This document shows, piece after piece, positions 32,836 through 42,104 of a stretch of 64,000 nucleotides of DNA. The stretch comes from an uncultured Eisenbergiella sp. (lineage in GTDB: Bacteria > Bacillota > Clostridia > Lachnospirales > Lachnospiraceae). A model generated the notes under the pieces. That model searched no databases. It was not told the DNA's origin and was given only the letters and a program-made list of their open reading frames with translations. The stretch spans positions 62,001 to 126,000 of the forward strand of contig CANQVD010000001.1 in assembly GCA_947627215.1 (NCBI GenBank). Reading direction: 5' to 3'. Positions within the stretch are counted from its first letter, which is position 1; every line of letters starts with the position of its first letter. The position numbers and the translations under genes are program-made.

Positions 32836-34445
32836 TATCGCGGCAGTTCTGTCGGCGCGTATTTCGCGATGATGGCCTCCGCCACCCGCATGCCGTCCAT
32901 GGCCGCGGAGGTGATGCCGCCCGCATAGCCGGCGCCCTCCCCGCAGGGATACAGACCTCTCAGATTGGACTGCAGCGTTTCGTCCCGGCAGATGCGCACC
33001 GGAGAAGATGTCCTGCTCTCTATGCCGCAGACCAGCGCATTCGCGTCGTCGAAGCCCGGGATGATCTGTCCGAACCGTTCCATGCCCTCGCAGAACGCCT
33101 CATACACCGACCCCGGCAGAAGGGAGGCCACATCCGCGAACCGCCAGCTTCCCCGGATGCAGGGCATGAAATCCGCTCCGATCCGGCCGGCCGTGGACCG
33201 GGCGGAAAAATCTCCGTAGCGCTCCACCGGGACGCTGCCCGCGCCCGCCTGAAAGGCCAGTTCCTCCAGCCGCCGCTGAAAGGCGACGCCCGCCAGAGGG
33301 CCCTGCACGCCGTAATCCTGCGGCGTGACGGAGACGATGACGGCGCTGTTGGCGTTGACGCCGTCCCGGGCGTGATCGCTCATGCCGTTGGTCACGAGCC
33401 TTCCCGCTTCGCTGCTGGCGTTGATCACCCAGCCGCCCGGGCACATGCAGAAGGAATAGACGCCTCTGCCGTTTCCGGCCCTGGCGGTGAGCTTGTAAAC
33501 CGCCGGCGGGAGGTGCGCCGGATTTCTGACGGCATACTGCGCCTCATTGATCAGCGTCTGGGGATGCTCCACGCGCAGGCCCACGGCAAATTCCTTCGCC
33601 TGCATTTCGGCCCCCAGTCCGCAGAGCCAGTCAAACGTATCCCTGGCACTGTGTCCCGTGGCCAGCACCGCCGCCTCTGCGGGCAGCGTCGACCCGTCGG
33701 AAAGCAAAACGCCCGTCACCCGCCCTTCCGAAAGCCGGAGGCCGTCGGCGCGACAGCAAAACCACACCTGACCGCCGCGTTCCCGGATCCGGCCGCGCAT
33801 CCGTTCGATCACCTCCGAAAGCACGTCCGTGCCGATGTGGGGCTTTGCGTCATATAAAATATCCTCCGGCGCGCCGTTCTCCACGAGGACGGACAGCACC
33901 TTCTCGCCCCGCCCTTCCCGATCCCGGATCAGGGTGTTCAGCTTGCCGTCCGAAAAGGTCCCCGCGCCGCCTTCCCCGAAGGAAACGTTGGATTCCGGGT
34001 TCAGTACGCCCGTCTCCCAGAAGCGTTCCACATCCTTCCGCCTTGTGCGCACGTCCGCGCCGCGCTCCAGCACGATGGGCCGATAACCGCGCTCCGCCAG
34101 AAGCCAGGCGCAGAACAGACCGGCCGGACCGCTTCCGATGATCACCGGCGGCGAGGACAGCGGGCGCGTCCCGCAGGCCGGACAGCGGTATTCCGTTCGC
34201 TCCGCGAGCAATACGTTGGGATCATGGCAGCGCGCCACGCATTTCTTTTCGGAGATCCCGGCCGTTTCCACATCCACCGCATAGGAATAAAAGATCTCCG
34301 GCTTTTTTCTGGCATCGATGGAACGCCTGCGGACGATGAGGCGCACGATCTGTCCGGGCTCAAGCCGCAGCGTCCTTTCCGCCTTTTCCCTGAGCGCCTC
34401 CGCTCCGTGACCGCATGGCAGCTTCAACTGCTGAATCCTGATCAT
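32835..34445 (-). CDS. FAD-dependent oxidoreductase (COG2509-like)
   Basis: A 536-residue flavoprotein. The N-terminal 90 residues form a small domain (IRIQQLKLPCGHGAEALREK) typical of this uncharacterised group. The FAD-binding motif is VIIGSGPAGLFCAWLLAERG (about residue 97-116), followed by VSFGEGGAGTFSDGKLNT, and a C-terminal LRGLYPCGEGAGYAGGITSA that closes the FAD site. Substrate unknown. The ATG at 34445 overlaps the stop of the next flavoprotein by four bases; the longer frame has no ribosome site. Confidence 0.85.
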   Translation of the reverse strand: MIRIQQLKLPCGHGAEALREKAERTLRLEPGQIVRLIVRRRSIDARKKPEIFYSYAVDVETAGISEKKCVARCHDPNVLLAERTEYRCPACGTRPLSSPPVIIGSGPAGLFCAWLLAERGYRPIVLERGADVRTRRKDVERFWETGVLNPESNVSFGEGGAGTFSDGKLNTLIRDREGRGEKVLSVLVENGAPEDILYDAKPHIGTDVLSEVIERMRGRIRERGGQVWFCCRADGLRLSEGRVTGVLLSDGSTLPAEAAVLATGHSARDTFDWLCGLGAEMQAKEFAVGLRVEHPQTLINEAQYAVRNPAHLPPAVYKLTARAGNGRGVYSFCMCPGGWVINASSEAGRLVTNGMSDHARDGVNANSAVIVSVTPQDYGVQGPLAGVAFQRRLEELAFQAGAGSVPVERYGDFSARSTAGRIGADFMPCIRGSWRFADVASLLPGSVYEAFCEGMERFGQIIPGFDDANALVCGIESRTSSPVRICRDETLQSNLRGLYPCGEGAGYAGGITSAAMDGMRVAEAIIAKYAPTELPR

Positions 34446-35689
34446 GCTCCGCCCTCCTCCGCCGCGTGACGTCCTGCGATGACGCCGCTGGTCCAGGCCC
34501 ACTGCAGGTTATATCCGCCGCAGCGTCCGTCCACATCCAGCATCTCTCCGCACAGAAAAAGTCCCGGAATTCTCTTCGCCTCCAGCCGGTCCGTCACCTC
34601 GTCCAGGACGATGCCCCCCGCGCACACCTGTGCCTTTGAAACGGGATTGACCGAGACGACGGTCACGGGAAGATGCCGCATCAGGGCGAACAGGGAAAAA
34701 ATTCGCTCCCGGGTTCCCTCTCCCACGGTATCCTCCGGGGAAAGCCCGCTAAGCCGCAGCAGCACCAGCGCCAGCTTCCGGGCCACCAGGCCGCAGGCCA
34801 GGGTCTCTGCCCGTTTCCCCAGACAGACCCGGTACTGCCTTCTGCAAAGCGCTTCCCAGGGCCCGGCCTCGTATTCCGGCAGAAAATCCAGGGACGCCGT
34901 CACGCGGGCGCCGTCGTGCAGTCCGGCGGCCGCATAGCGGCTGCACTGAAAAACGGGGATGCCGGAAATGCCGTAATCCGTCAACTGCAGCTCTCCGCTC
35001 TCCCGCCGGGTCTCCAGCCGGTCTCCCCTGCGAATCGCAAGCTCCACCTGCGCCGTACAGCGCACCCCCGCCAGCGGCCGGAAAAAGGTCTCTTCACAGC
35101 GCAGCGCGCCCAGGGCGGGCAGCAGAGGGGCCGTCCGCAGACCGACAGAACGCGCCAGCTCAAAACCGTCTGCCGCGTTTTTCTCCGGAAGTCCCGCCCT
35201 CGTGCCGCAGGCCAGGATCAGACGGTCAAAGCAGAATGCCTCCTTTTCCGCCAGCACCCGAAAGCCGGGCGCGGTTTCGATCCGCCGGATCCCGCAGCCG
35301 CAGACGATACGTACCTGCAGGCGCTCCAGCTCCGCCCCGAGCGCCTCCCGCACGGAGACCGCCTGCATGCTGCGGGGATAAAGATAGCCGTTCCTTTCCG
35401 TCAGGACAAGGCCGCAGCTTTCAAAAAAACGCACCGTATCCCGGACGCCGAAGGCATCGAAAAACGCCTCCAGACGGGAAACGGCGCCGCCTCTGTAGTC
35501 CCTTTTGACATCGAAATCCAGATTGGACAGGTTGCATCTGCCGTTACCCGTGCCCAACAGCTTTTTCCCGATTTCCTCCTGCCGCTCCAGCAGGGTGACA
35601 GCGCAGCCCGCCCGCGCGGCCGCAATGGCCGCCGCCATGCCGGATGCGCCGCCGCCGATGATTCCGATCCGTCTGGCCGCTTCGCCCAT
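34442..35689 (-). CDS. HI0933/BaiN-like flavoprotein
   Basis: A 415-residue NAD(P)/FAD-dependent oxidoreductase of the HI0933/YhiN/BaiN type. FAD motif IGIIGGGASGMAAAIAAARA is at residues 8-27, then GNGRCNLSNLD, a family hallmark, and the C-terminal LFLCGEMLDVDGRCGGYNLQ. The reaction is not known with confidence; bile-acid activity was proposed for some members. It overlaps the next gene by four bases, so the two flavoproteins are translationally coupled and may work together. Confidence 0.88.
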   Translation of the reverse strand: MGEAARRIGIIGGGASGMAAAIAAARAGCAVTLLERQEEIGKKLLGTGNGRCNLSNLDFDVKRDYRGGAVSRLEAFFDAFGVRDTVRFFESCGLVLTERNGYLYPRSMQAVSVREALGAELERLQVRIVCGCGIRRIETAPGFRVLAEKEAFCFDRLILACGTRAGLPEKNAADGFELARSVGLRTAPLLPALGALRCEETFFRPLAGVRCTAQVELAIRRGDRLETRRESGELQLTDYGISGIPVFQCSRYAAAGLHDGARVTASLDFLPEYEAGPWEALCRRQYRVCLGKRAETLACGLVARKLALVLLRLSGLSPEDTVGEGTRERIFSLFALMRHLPVTVVSVNPVSKAQVCAGGIVLDEVTDRLEAKRIPGLFLCGEMLDVDGRCGGYNLQWAWTSGVIAGRHAAEEGGA

Positions 35690-35758
35690 TCCGCGTATCT
35701 CCCTTTTTCTTTCGTTTCCGCGCGGGAATTTTCCTCCGCGTCCGCATTTTATAGGATA

Positions 35759-36475
35759 CTACGAAGCGGCGTATGTGACAAGAAAAATTTCCAGTTCCTT
35801 TCGGGAAACCTTCTTATCCCCGTTCAGGATTTCGCTTCTGACCTCCCACGGAAGCGTTCGTCCGTCGATGTCCGTGCGCTGCAGAACGCTTCCGTCCTCT
35901 CCGCAGATGACGACCCGGTTGCCGATCAGCAGCAGACGGTAGGACTCCTGCGCGGACGCCGTCTCCTGCCGGTATCCTTTCGTCACCACGACCCGGTCCG
36001 CCGAAAAGGACTCCACCTCCCGGAACGACAGGCCCGCCTCCCGTTCCCGCAGCGTCATGTCCTCCTGCCCGTCCTGCATGTAATGAAGAAACTGCTCCCG
36101 GTCCATTCCGATGTATTTTTCCGGCATCCGCATCTCCTCTACCCGCTCCGTTCCCAGATCCAGATCCCGGATCCGCAGGACCAGAACGGTATTCGCCGTG
36201 ATTTTCTGCTCCCCGCCGGAAACCGGCAGCAGCGCTTCGGCCTCTGTTCCCTGCGCGGTTACGTCAGGCAAAGAGCCATCGGCCGGGACGCTTCCCGCCA
36301 AAGCGCCGCCGGACGCAGCCTCCCAGCGGGCATCCCTGCCGCCGGCAAACACCTCCGGCGCGGCGTACCAGAGCCCCGGATAAAAAAAATCCAGATATTT
36401 GCCGTAGCCGTACGCGCCCGCCGCCAGCAGGGCGCAGGAATAAAAAAACAGGCCGATCCTTTTGATATGGCGCAA
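35759..36475 (-). CDS. BofC-like membrane-anchored protein
   Basis: A 238-residue protein with one N-terminal membrane helix (RIGLFFYSCALLAAGAYGYG) and an extracytoplasmic region. After a low-complexity stretch come two repeated-looking sections: MPEKYIGMDREQFLHYMQDG with a strand FSADRVVVTKGYR, then YRLLLIGNRVVICGEDGSVL and a final helix pair (GDKKVSRKELEIFL). The last part resembles the C-terminal domain of BofC, which tunes SpoIVB in Bacillus spores; this is my own similarity judgement. TTG at 36475 with AGGTGAGG is taken as start, since upstream ATGs have no site. Lies after a sporulation-type flippase. Confidence 0.6.
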   Translation of the reverse strand: MRHIKRIGLFFYSCALLAAGAYGYGKYLDFFYPGLWYAAPEVFAGGRDARWEAASGGALAGSVPADGSLPDVTAQGTEAEALLPVSGGEQKITANTVLVLRIRDLDLGTERVEEMRMPEKYIGMDREQFLHYMQDGQEDMTLREREAGLSFREVESFSADRVVVTKGYRQETASAQESYRLLLIGNRVVICGEDGSVLQRTDIDGRTLPWEVRSEILNGDKKVSRKELEIFLVTYAAS

Positions 36476-36599
36476 TTTCCTCACCTCAAAAAAAGTATCA
36501 GCCTTTTTTTCTTTTCTTATTCGGAAGCGGGCACATTTTCCGACAGGGTACGGCATCCCGAAAAACACGCCGCACGCGCGCGGCCGCCGGCAGGGCTTC

Positions 36600-38270
36600 T
36601 CACAGAAGCTTCAGCGCCTGGGCGAGCGCGATCAGCGTTTCTCCTCCCGGAAAGGCATTCAGCTCCCTGGGCGTCGCTCCCTTCAGGAGAAGGACCACCG
36701 CACAGTAGGCCGCAAAGCCCAGGACGGCGCTGACGCACGCGCAGAGAACGGCAGGCGCTTTCTGCAAAAGCACAAGGCCGAACAGCGCGCAGATTCCGGC
36801 CATGACCAGGCCGCCCACCAGCGGCGCCAGCAGGATGCGGAACCAGTTGATGCGCATTTTCGCCTGTCTGGAAACGCAGAACCAGCTTGCGGCGCTGAAC
36901 AAAAGCAACAGGATGAGATCGGCGCAGACGACGCCGTACACGCCCATGTTCAGAAGCGAAAGCAGCACATAGAGGGCCGCCGCATAAACGGCCAGCGAAG
37001 CGGCCATGCAGACGGAAAGCATGCCCGCCATATCGATGCTCAGCATGAACGCGCCCAGCACTGCGGCCAGCCCGAAAACGATCAGCCCCAGGCTCTCCAG
37101 CCGCATCAGGCTCTGCGCCAGCGCGTTGTCGCTGTCGGAAAAAAAGATCTCCAGCACCGGCCTCGCCAGCACACAGAGGGCCACCGCGAAGGGCACCGTC
37201 AGAAGCAGCATGCTGCGCAGGGAGATCATGCAGCGCTCCCGCATCCGCCGGGGATTGCGCTGCAGATAGCTGACCTTCATCCCCGGCTGCATATACCGGG
37301 CGAACAGAAGCGAAAGCAGCGCAGGCCCGAGGACCAGGACACGGCTTTTCCCCGCAAAGGAGCCCCACTCCTGAACCGCTTCAGGGGGAATCGTTCCCTC
37401 GCCCCCGGCAAAGGCACAGTACAGAAACGTCTGCAAAAGGCCCATAAGACCCAGAAACGCCAGCGGCAGAAAAACGGGAAACGCGGCGGCCAGTACGCCG
37501 GTCATCTGCTCCCGAAGCGGCTCCTTCTGAGAAACGGCGGATATCTGTATGCGCTCCCGGATCACGGGACGCCTTGCGGCCCAGAGGACCATGGAGGCTG
37601 CCATGCCCAGGAAGGAGGAAACCGCCAGGGAAACCGCGCCGCCCACGGCGCCGTAAGCAGGACCGTAAAGCGTATTCTGCAAAAGAGCGGCCACCTTCTG
37701 CCCGTATTCCGCAAAGGGCCGGGCGGACAGCGAGGCGGAGAAAAACAGGGTCAGGCAAAACAGGATCTTCACGAGTCCGGCGGAGGAAAGACAGCCGAAG
37801 CCGTCCATGCCTCCCGCCAGCACCGCCATGACTGTCAGGCAGAACAGCGACGGCGCCAGCACGCGCAGCGTCATCGCGGAAAGCGGCAGGCCGAACATGC
37901 TTCCGGTCAGCAGTCCGCCTGCCAGGTACAGGACAGCGATGAAAAGCAGGGCGAGCAGGATCCCGGCGAAAAGGGAGAAACGCACCACGCGCCGCGCATC
38001 CCTGCCCCTTCCCCGCTCCAGACGGTTGATCACCATGGAGGAAACCGCCTCGTACAGTCCGGCGGTCAGCAGCGCCGCGGGCAGGAAAAACCAGCAGAAA
38101 GCGGCGGCGAAACAGCCGCCTCCCCACGCTCCGTATACGGAGGTGAGCCTGGCCTGCCACAGACAGGCCAGAAACGCGGCCGCCGCGGAAAGACCCGTAA
38201 CGAGATTTTCCGGGATCTCGATCCTTCTCCTGTTTCTCTTTTTGCCTTTTCCCTTTTTTCTTATGTTCAT
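36600..38270 (-). CDS. MOP-family lipid/polysaccharide flippase (SpoVB/YtgP-like)
   Basis: A 556-residue protein with about 14 hydrophobic helices and a strongly basic N-terminus (RKKGKGKKRNRRR). Shape and the C-terminal ATPRELNAFPGGETLIAL resemble the SpoVB/YtgP branch of the MOP superfamily, which flips lipid-linked wall or capsule precursors. In B. subtilis YtgP is a lipid II flippase and SpoVB its sporulation relative. Which of the two is not decidable from sequence alone. Overlaps ybeY by four bases. Confidence 0.8.
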   Translation of the reverse strand: MNIRKKGKGKKRNRRRIEIPENLVTGLSAAAAFLACLWQARLTSVYGAWGGGCFAAAFCWFFLPAALLTAGLYEAVSSMVINRLERGRGRDARRVVRFSLFAGILLALLFIAVLYLAGGLLTGSMFGLPLSAMTLRVLAPSLFCLTVMAVLAGGMDGFGCLSSAGLVKILFCLTLFFSASLSARPFAEYGQKVAALLQNTLYGPAYGAVGGAVSLAVSSFLGMAASMVLWAARRPVIRERIQISAVSQKEPLREQMTGVLAAAFPVFLPLAFLGLMGLLQTFLYCAFAGGEGTIPPEAVQEWGSFAGKSRVLVLGPALLSLLFARYMQPGMKVSYLQRNPRRMRERCMISLRSMLLLTVPFAVALCVLARPVLEIFFSDSDNALAQSLMRLESLGLIVFGLAAVLGAFMLSIDMAGMLSVCMAASLAVYAAALYVLLSLLNMGVYGVVCADLILLLLFSAASWFCVSRQAKMRINWFRILLAPLVGGLVMAGICALFGLVLLQKAPAVLCACVSAVLGFAAYCAVVLLLKGATPRELNAFPGGETLIALAQALKLL

Positions 38271-38809
38271 CCGATCTTCTCCGTTCCCTTTTCCCTGACG
38301 GCATCCGCCTTTTCCCTGGTGATGCCCAGATGCTCCAGGATCTTCTCCTGCTTTTCCTCCATCACGGCGGCCTCCCCGGGCGTCTCATGATCGTAGCCGC
38401 ACAGATGCAGCGCGCTGTGGGCCACCAGAAAAGCGAACTCCCGCATGACCGAGTGCCCGTATTCCCGCGCCTGCGAAAAGATCCGGTCCGCGGACAGGAT
38501 GATGTCGCCCAGGATCAGTTCCCCGCTGTCCGGATGAAAATGATCCGCCGCGCTTTCCTCCGCGGGAGAAAAGTCCGCCGGACGCACAAAGGAAATGTTG
38601 GGAAAGCTGAGCACGTCCGTCCCGGCATCGATCCCCCTGTATTCCCTGTTGAAGCTCCTTATGCCCGCCTCATCCGTGATGAGAACGTTCACCTCCGCCT
38701 CATAGGGGCAGCGCTCCCCGTCCAGCACGGCGCCGATCACCTGCGCGGCCAGCGCCCGGGGATCAAAGGGAAACTGTGCATCCGTTTCATTTTCCACATT
38801 GAAGGTCAT
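38267..38809 (-). CDS. ybeY: Endoribonuclease YbeY
   Basis: A 180-residue zinc-dependent endoribonuclease for 16S rRNA 3' maturation and ribosome quality control. The metal motif H-x3-H-x5-H is in AHSALHLCGYDHETPGE (about residues 126-142). Also NREYRGIDAGTDVLSFP. It is downstream of phoH, the standard pairing, and overlaps the flippase start by four bases. The site before its ATG is weak. Confidence 0.96.
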   Translation of the reverse strand: MTFNVENETDAQFPFDPRALAAQVIGAVLDGERCPYEAEVNVLITDEAGIRSFNREYRGIDAGTDVLSFPNISFVRPADFSPAEESAADHFHPDSGELILGDIILSADRIFSQAREYGHSVMREFAFLVAHSALHLCGYDHETPGEAAVMEEKQEKILEHLGITREKADAVREKGTEKIG

Positions 38810-38869
38810 CTTCCGTTTCTCCGATCTGTACGCCGTCTTCCCGGCATCGCTTATCCGGCCGGCGCTCCC

Positions 38870-39907
38870 TTATCGCGGCCCGCGCCGCTCGCCCTGCGTC
38901 CGTTCCCTGCCCTGGGTGCGGCCGCGGGACCTGCGCTCCTGGGCCCTCGCTTCCTTCGCTTCGTAGTCCTCGTAGGCCTGGACGATCTTCTGGACCAGCG
39001 GATGTCTGACCACATCGCGGCTCGTCAGCCTGCAGAACGCGATATCCCCGATCCCGGACAGCACCCGTACGGCCACGTCCAGCCCGGACACCGCGCCCGG
39101 CGCCAGATCCTTCTGGGTGGCGTCGCCCGTGACCACCACCTTGGAACCGAACCCGATCCGGGTCAGGAACATCTTCATCTGAGCGGGCGTGGTATTCTGC
39201 GCCTCGTCCAGAATGATGTAGGCATTGTCCAGCGTGCGTCCCCGCATATAGGCCAGCGGGGCCACCTCGATTAGCCCCTTTTCCATATTCTTCAGAAAGC
39301 TCTCCGCGCCCATGATCTGATAGAGCGCGTCATACAGCGGCCGCAGATAGGGATCTACCTTGCTTTGCAGATCTCCCGGCAGAAAACCCAGCCGTTCCCC
39401 CGCTTCGATGGCGGGCCGGGTCAGGATGATGCGCTCCACCTCGCTGTTCCGGAACGCCGTGATCGCCATCGCCATCGCCAGATAGGTTTTGCCGGTGCCG
39501 GCCGGCCCCAGCCCGAACACGATCATCTTCTCCCGGATCGCGTCCACATATTGCTTCTGTCCCAGCGTCTTGGGCTTGACAGGCTTTCCGCCGACCGTGT
39601 GGCAGATCAGATCCCCGTCGATCTCCAGCAGCGCGTTTTCCTGATTTTCCATGCTCATCGCGATCGCATAATCCACATTCTGTTCCTGAATCTGGTTTCC
39701 CCTTCTGGATATTTCATACAGCTCCCGGATCACGGCGCTGGCCCTCTCCACCTGACGGGCCTGTCCGCTGATCCGCACCGCGCCGTCCCGGTCCACAATG
39801 CCGACCGAAAACGCGCGCTCCAGCTTCTTCAGAAAAAAATCGAACTGACCGAACACATTGCGGATATGCCCGGCTTCCATATTCAGCAGTTCTTCCTGAT
39901 ACGCCAT
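38870..39907 (-). CDS. phoH: PhoH family ATPase
   Basis: A 345-residue PhoH-like protein, a predicted RNA-linked ATPase or helicase-like factor. Walker A is FGLGPAGTGKTYLAMAMAI (about residue 133), Walker B YIILDEAQNTTPAQMKMFL. The N-terminal 100 residues resemble a KH-like domain (RISGQARQVERASAVIRELY). The C-terminus is a basic Arg/Gly/Gln tail (RRSRGRTQGRERTQGERRG) that could bind RNA. yqfD-phoH-ybeY is a conserved order in Firmicutes. The start has only a weak site. Confidence 0.94.
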   Translation of the reverse strand: MAYQEELLNMEAGHIRNVFGQFDFFLKKLERAFSVGIVDRDGAVRISGQARQVERASAVIRELYEISRRGNQIQEQNVDYAIAMSMENQENALLEIDGDLICHTVGGKPVKPKTLGQKQYVDAIREKMIVFGLGPAGTGKTYLAMAMAITAFRNSEVERIILTRPAIEAGERLGFLPGDLQSKVDPYLRPLYDALYQIMGAESFLKNMEKGLIEVAPLAYMRGRTLDNAYIILDEAQNTTPAQMKMFLTRIGFGSKVVVTGDATQKDLAPGAVSGLDVAVRVLSGIGDIAFCRLTSRDVVRHPLVQKIVQAYEDYEAKEARAQERRSRGRTQGRERTQGERRGPR

Positions 39908-40020
39908 CTTTTAACCGAATACCGAGGATCTTCCCGGTATCGCTCTCCCGAATCGTAATGTTGCTGACCCGCCGGTCCGACGCGTTCACGCCGTCCGCGT
40001 GTCCGCCTGTCCCGGTACGC

Positions 40021-41259
40021 TCACGGCCCCGCCTGCGTCTCCGTTTCCGGCACGGGCGCGCACGGACGCAGCGCCGTCGCCTCCTGATGCGCGGTCAACT
40101 GCCCCTGTAAAACAAGAGCATCTTCTTTTCCTATTATTTTAACATCTTTTTGTATAATGTGTACCCCTTTTTCTTCCAAACCTGCAAGAAATTTTTGAAA
40201 ATCGTCCTCCAGAAGCGCCTTTGCGCTGTCCGCATCGTAAACGGCGTCCACCGGAAGATATTCCCTGCACACGATGGAGCCGGTGAACAGCGGCAGGTCG
40301 ATCTGTCCCAGCAGCCGTACCCGTTCCTGCTGGATCACCTCGTCATACCGGACGTAGCCGCAGCGGGAAAAGGGAAAGGCATAGCGCCTGTCGAACAGGG
40401 TGAAAAAGCGGTAACGCTTTTCCCGCCCGGTATAGTTTTTATAGGTATAGGATAATTTCTGCTGCAGGGAAACGTTTTCCTGATATTCCAGCACCACGTC
40501 GCCGTCCGCCACCGTCCGCTGCCATTCCCGGACCGTACCGTCGTCATCGGTCACGGGGATCAGTCCGCTGATCAGGACATCCCCGCTCTCCACACTGTCG
40601 CCCTGCTTTACCTGCGGAACGCCCGCCCTGGTCAGAATGCTGTCCACGATGCCGGCGCGGACGGCGATCATGTCCGCTCCCTGGGTGAAGCGCTGCGCAT
40701 ATGCCTGCCGTTCCTCCTGTGTCGGCAGCTCGTTTTCCCTGATCTGTACCGTGATCCGGCATCCGTCGATCCGCAGAGAGGTCCACGTGACCTGGGAAAA
40801 GGTTTCCCGCAGGGCGGCCTCCAGCGCCTCCGTGTTCAGGGCCGATTTTCTCGTGCCGTAGTCCACGCCCCGGCTGTTGAGAAAATCCGTCAGCTCGTCA
40901 TCCGTGATCCGCTCGTTTCCCACGAAATCGATGGCCCAGATAAAACGGGACATGACGGTCAAAAAGGCCAGACAGCACAGGATCCCCGCCAGAAACATCT
41001 TCCGCCTCCCGGCGTCCCGCATAAAAAAAGGCAGCCCGTGTCTCTCCAGAACGGCCACCCTGGTCTTCGTCTTCTTCACAATATCCCGGATCGAAAAAAA
41101 ATCAGAAAGGCACAGGAACATGGTATAGCAGCCGCCGGATCCGGACAGTCCCCACAGGACGATCCCCCTGTTGGTACAAAGATTCATGAAGCGCTCCGGC
41201 GCATAGCCCCAGACCCGGAGCTTCACATAGCCCCTCAGATATCGGATGATCCCTATCAT
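40021..41259 (-). CDS. yqfD: Sporulation protein YqfD
   Basis: A 412-residue YqfD-family membrane protein. It begins IRYLRGYVKLRVWGYAPERF and has a membrane helix near residues 88-110 (MFLAGILCCLAFLTVMSRFI), followed by a large extracytoplasmic part with LNSRGVDYGTRKSALNTEAL. In Bacillus, YqfD is made in the mother cell under sigma-E and is needed for normal sporulation; its molecular role is unclear. It lies 8 bases after yqfC with AGGAGG before the ATG, so both are likely sporulation-expressed. Confidence 0.92.
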   Translation of the reverse strand: MIGIIRYLRGYVKLRVWGYAPERFMNLCTNRGIVLWGLSGSGGCYTMFLCLSDFFSIRDIVKKTKTRVAVLERHGLPFFMRDAGRRKMFLAGILCCLAFLTVMSRFIWAIDFVGNERITDDELTDFLNSRGVDYGTRKSALNTEALEAALRETFSQVTWTSLRIDGCRITVQIRENELPTQEERQAYAQRFTQGADMIAVRAGIVDSILTRAGVPQVKQGDSVESGDVLISGLIPVTDDDGTVREWQRTVADGDVVLEYQENVSLQQKLSYTYKNYTGREKRYRFFTLFDRRYAFPFSRCGYVRYDEVIQQERVRLLGQIDLPLFTGSIVCREYLPVDAVYDADSAKALLEDDFQKFLAGLEEKGVHIIQKDVKIIGKEDALVLQGQLTAHQEATALRPCAPVPETETQAGP

Positions 41260-41267
41260 ACTGCCTC

Positions 41268-41573
41268 CTACAGATAACGGATTTCGCTGATCCTTCCTTC
41301 GATCTTCATATCCTCGCTGGTATAATAGGAAATTTTCAGGCAGCGGCCCGTCACGGCGATCCGGCAGTTCTTCCCCTGCAGCGTGATGCAGCAGTCCGTA
41401 TACTCCAGAATGCCCCTGTAGTTTTCCACCAGCACCTGATCGTTTCCGATCACGGTGACGATGGATGCGCCCATCATCATGTCCCGGGGCAGCCGAAGGG
41501 ACTCCACCAGCAGCTCCTTCGCGCTCTTTTCCCGTTCGTTTTCATCCTCTTTTTTTGCCGCTCTCTTCCTCAT
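41268..41573 (-). CDS. yqfC: Sporulation protein YqfC
   Basis: A YqfC-family protein, up to 101 residues. The conserved part begins ESLRLPRDMMMGASIVTVIG and includes VLVENYRGILEYTDCCITLQ. The first 24 residues are very charged. The predicted sigma-E promoter just upstream would begin the transcript at or next to the ATG at 41573. Translation may therefore be leaderless, or begin at an in-frame GTG about 23 codons in, which has AAGGAG six bases before it. Partner of yqfD. Confidence 0.88.
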   Translation of the reverse strand: MRKRAAKKEDENEREKSAKELLVESLRLPRDMMMGASIVTVIGNDQVLVENYRGILEYTDCCITLQGKNCRIAVTGRCLKISYYTSEDMKIEGRISEIRYL

Positions 41574-41579
41574 GCTCCC

Positions 41580-41609
41580 ATTCTATGACGCCGCGGCGCG
41601 CAATATGCC
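41580..41609 (-). promoter_or_regulatory. Candidate sigma-E (mother-cell) promoter of yqfC-yqfD
   Basis: Minus strand GGCATATT (41602-41609), 14-base spacer and CATAGAAT (41580-41587). The Bacillus sigma-E consensus is about GKCATATT, 13-15 bases, CATACAMT. The match is all 8 positions in the -35 and 7 of 8 in the -10. It stands directly before genes known to be sigma-E controlled. Confidence 0.72.
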
Positions 41610-41624
41610 TCCCCGAAGGGATAG

Positions 41625-42104
41625 CTATTTGTGGTAGGGCTCGTTGCGGGAAATGCGGAAAGCGCGATAGATCTGCTCCAGAAGAATGACGCGCATGAGC
41701 TGATGCGGAAAGGTCATATCGGAAAAGCTCAAAAGCGCGTCCGCGCGCGCGAGCACATCCGGATGCAGCCCCAGGGACCCGCCGATCACGAAGCAGATAT
41801 CGCTTTTGCCGGAAAGCGCCAGCCGGTCCAGTTGTCTGGAAAAGGCGACGCTGTCCATTCTGGTCCCTTCGATGGCCAGCGCGATGCAGTAGCAGTCCGG
41901 CCGGATGCGCGGCAAAAGCCGGGCCGCTTCCCGTGCCAGGACCTGCTCCGCCATCAGATCGGACAGATCCTCCTCCGCCCTTTCATCGACGACCTCCAGC
42001 AGCTCCAGCCTGCAGTAACGGCCCAGTCTCTTTGCATATTCGGATACCGCCTCCCGGAAGAAGCGCTCCTTCAGCTTTCCAACGGCCAAAACGGTGATCT
42101 TCAT
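41625..42104 (-). CDS. rlmH: 23S rRNA pseudouridine-1915 N3-methyltransferase
   Basis: A 159-residue SPOUT methyltransferase acting on the ribosome near the decoding/peptide site. The SAM knot includes CFVIGGSLGLHPDVLARADA, and the C-terminus LLEQIYRAFRISRNEPYHK is the family ending. It overlaps the upstream zinc-ribbon gene by four bases (ATGA). Full length, standard form. Confidence 0.97.
   Translation of the reverse strand: MKITVLAVGKLKERFFREAVSEYAKRLGRYCRLELLEVVDERAEEDLSDLMAEQVLAREAARLLPRIRPDCYCIALAIEGTRMDSVAFSRQLDRLALSGKSDICFVIGGSLGLHPDVLARADALLSFSDMTFPHQLMRVILLEQIYRAFRISRNEPYHK

Noticed and set aside
39714-39989. A second minus-strand frame across the phoH start
   Set aside because: Runs out of frame into phoH and continues as an Arg/Gly-rich shadow; phoH itself is well conserved from its N-terminus.
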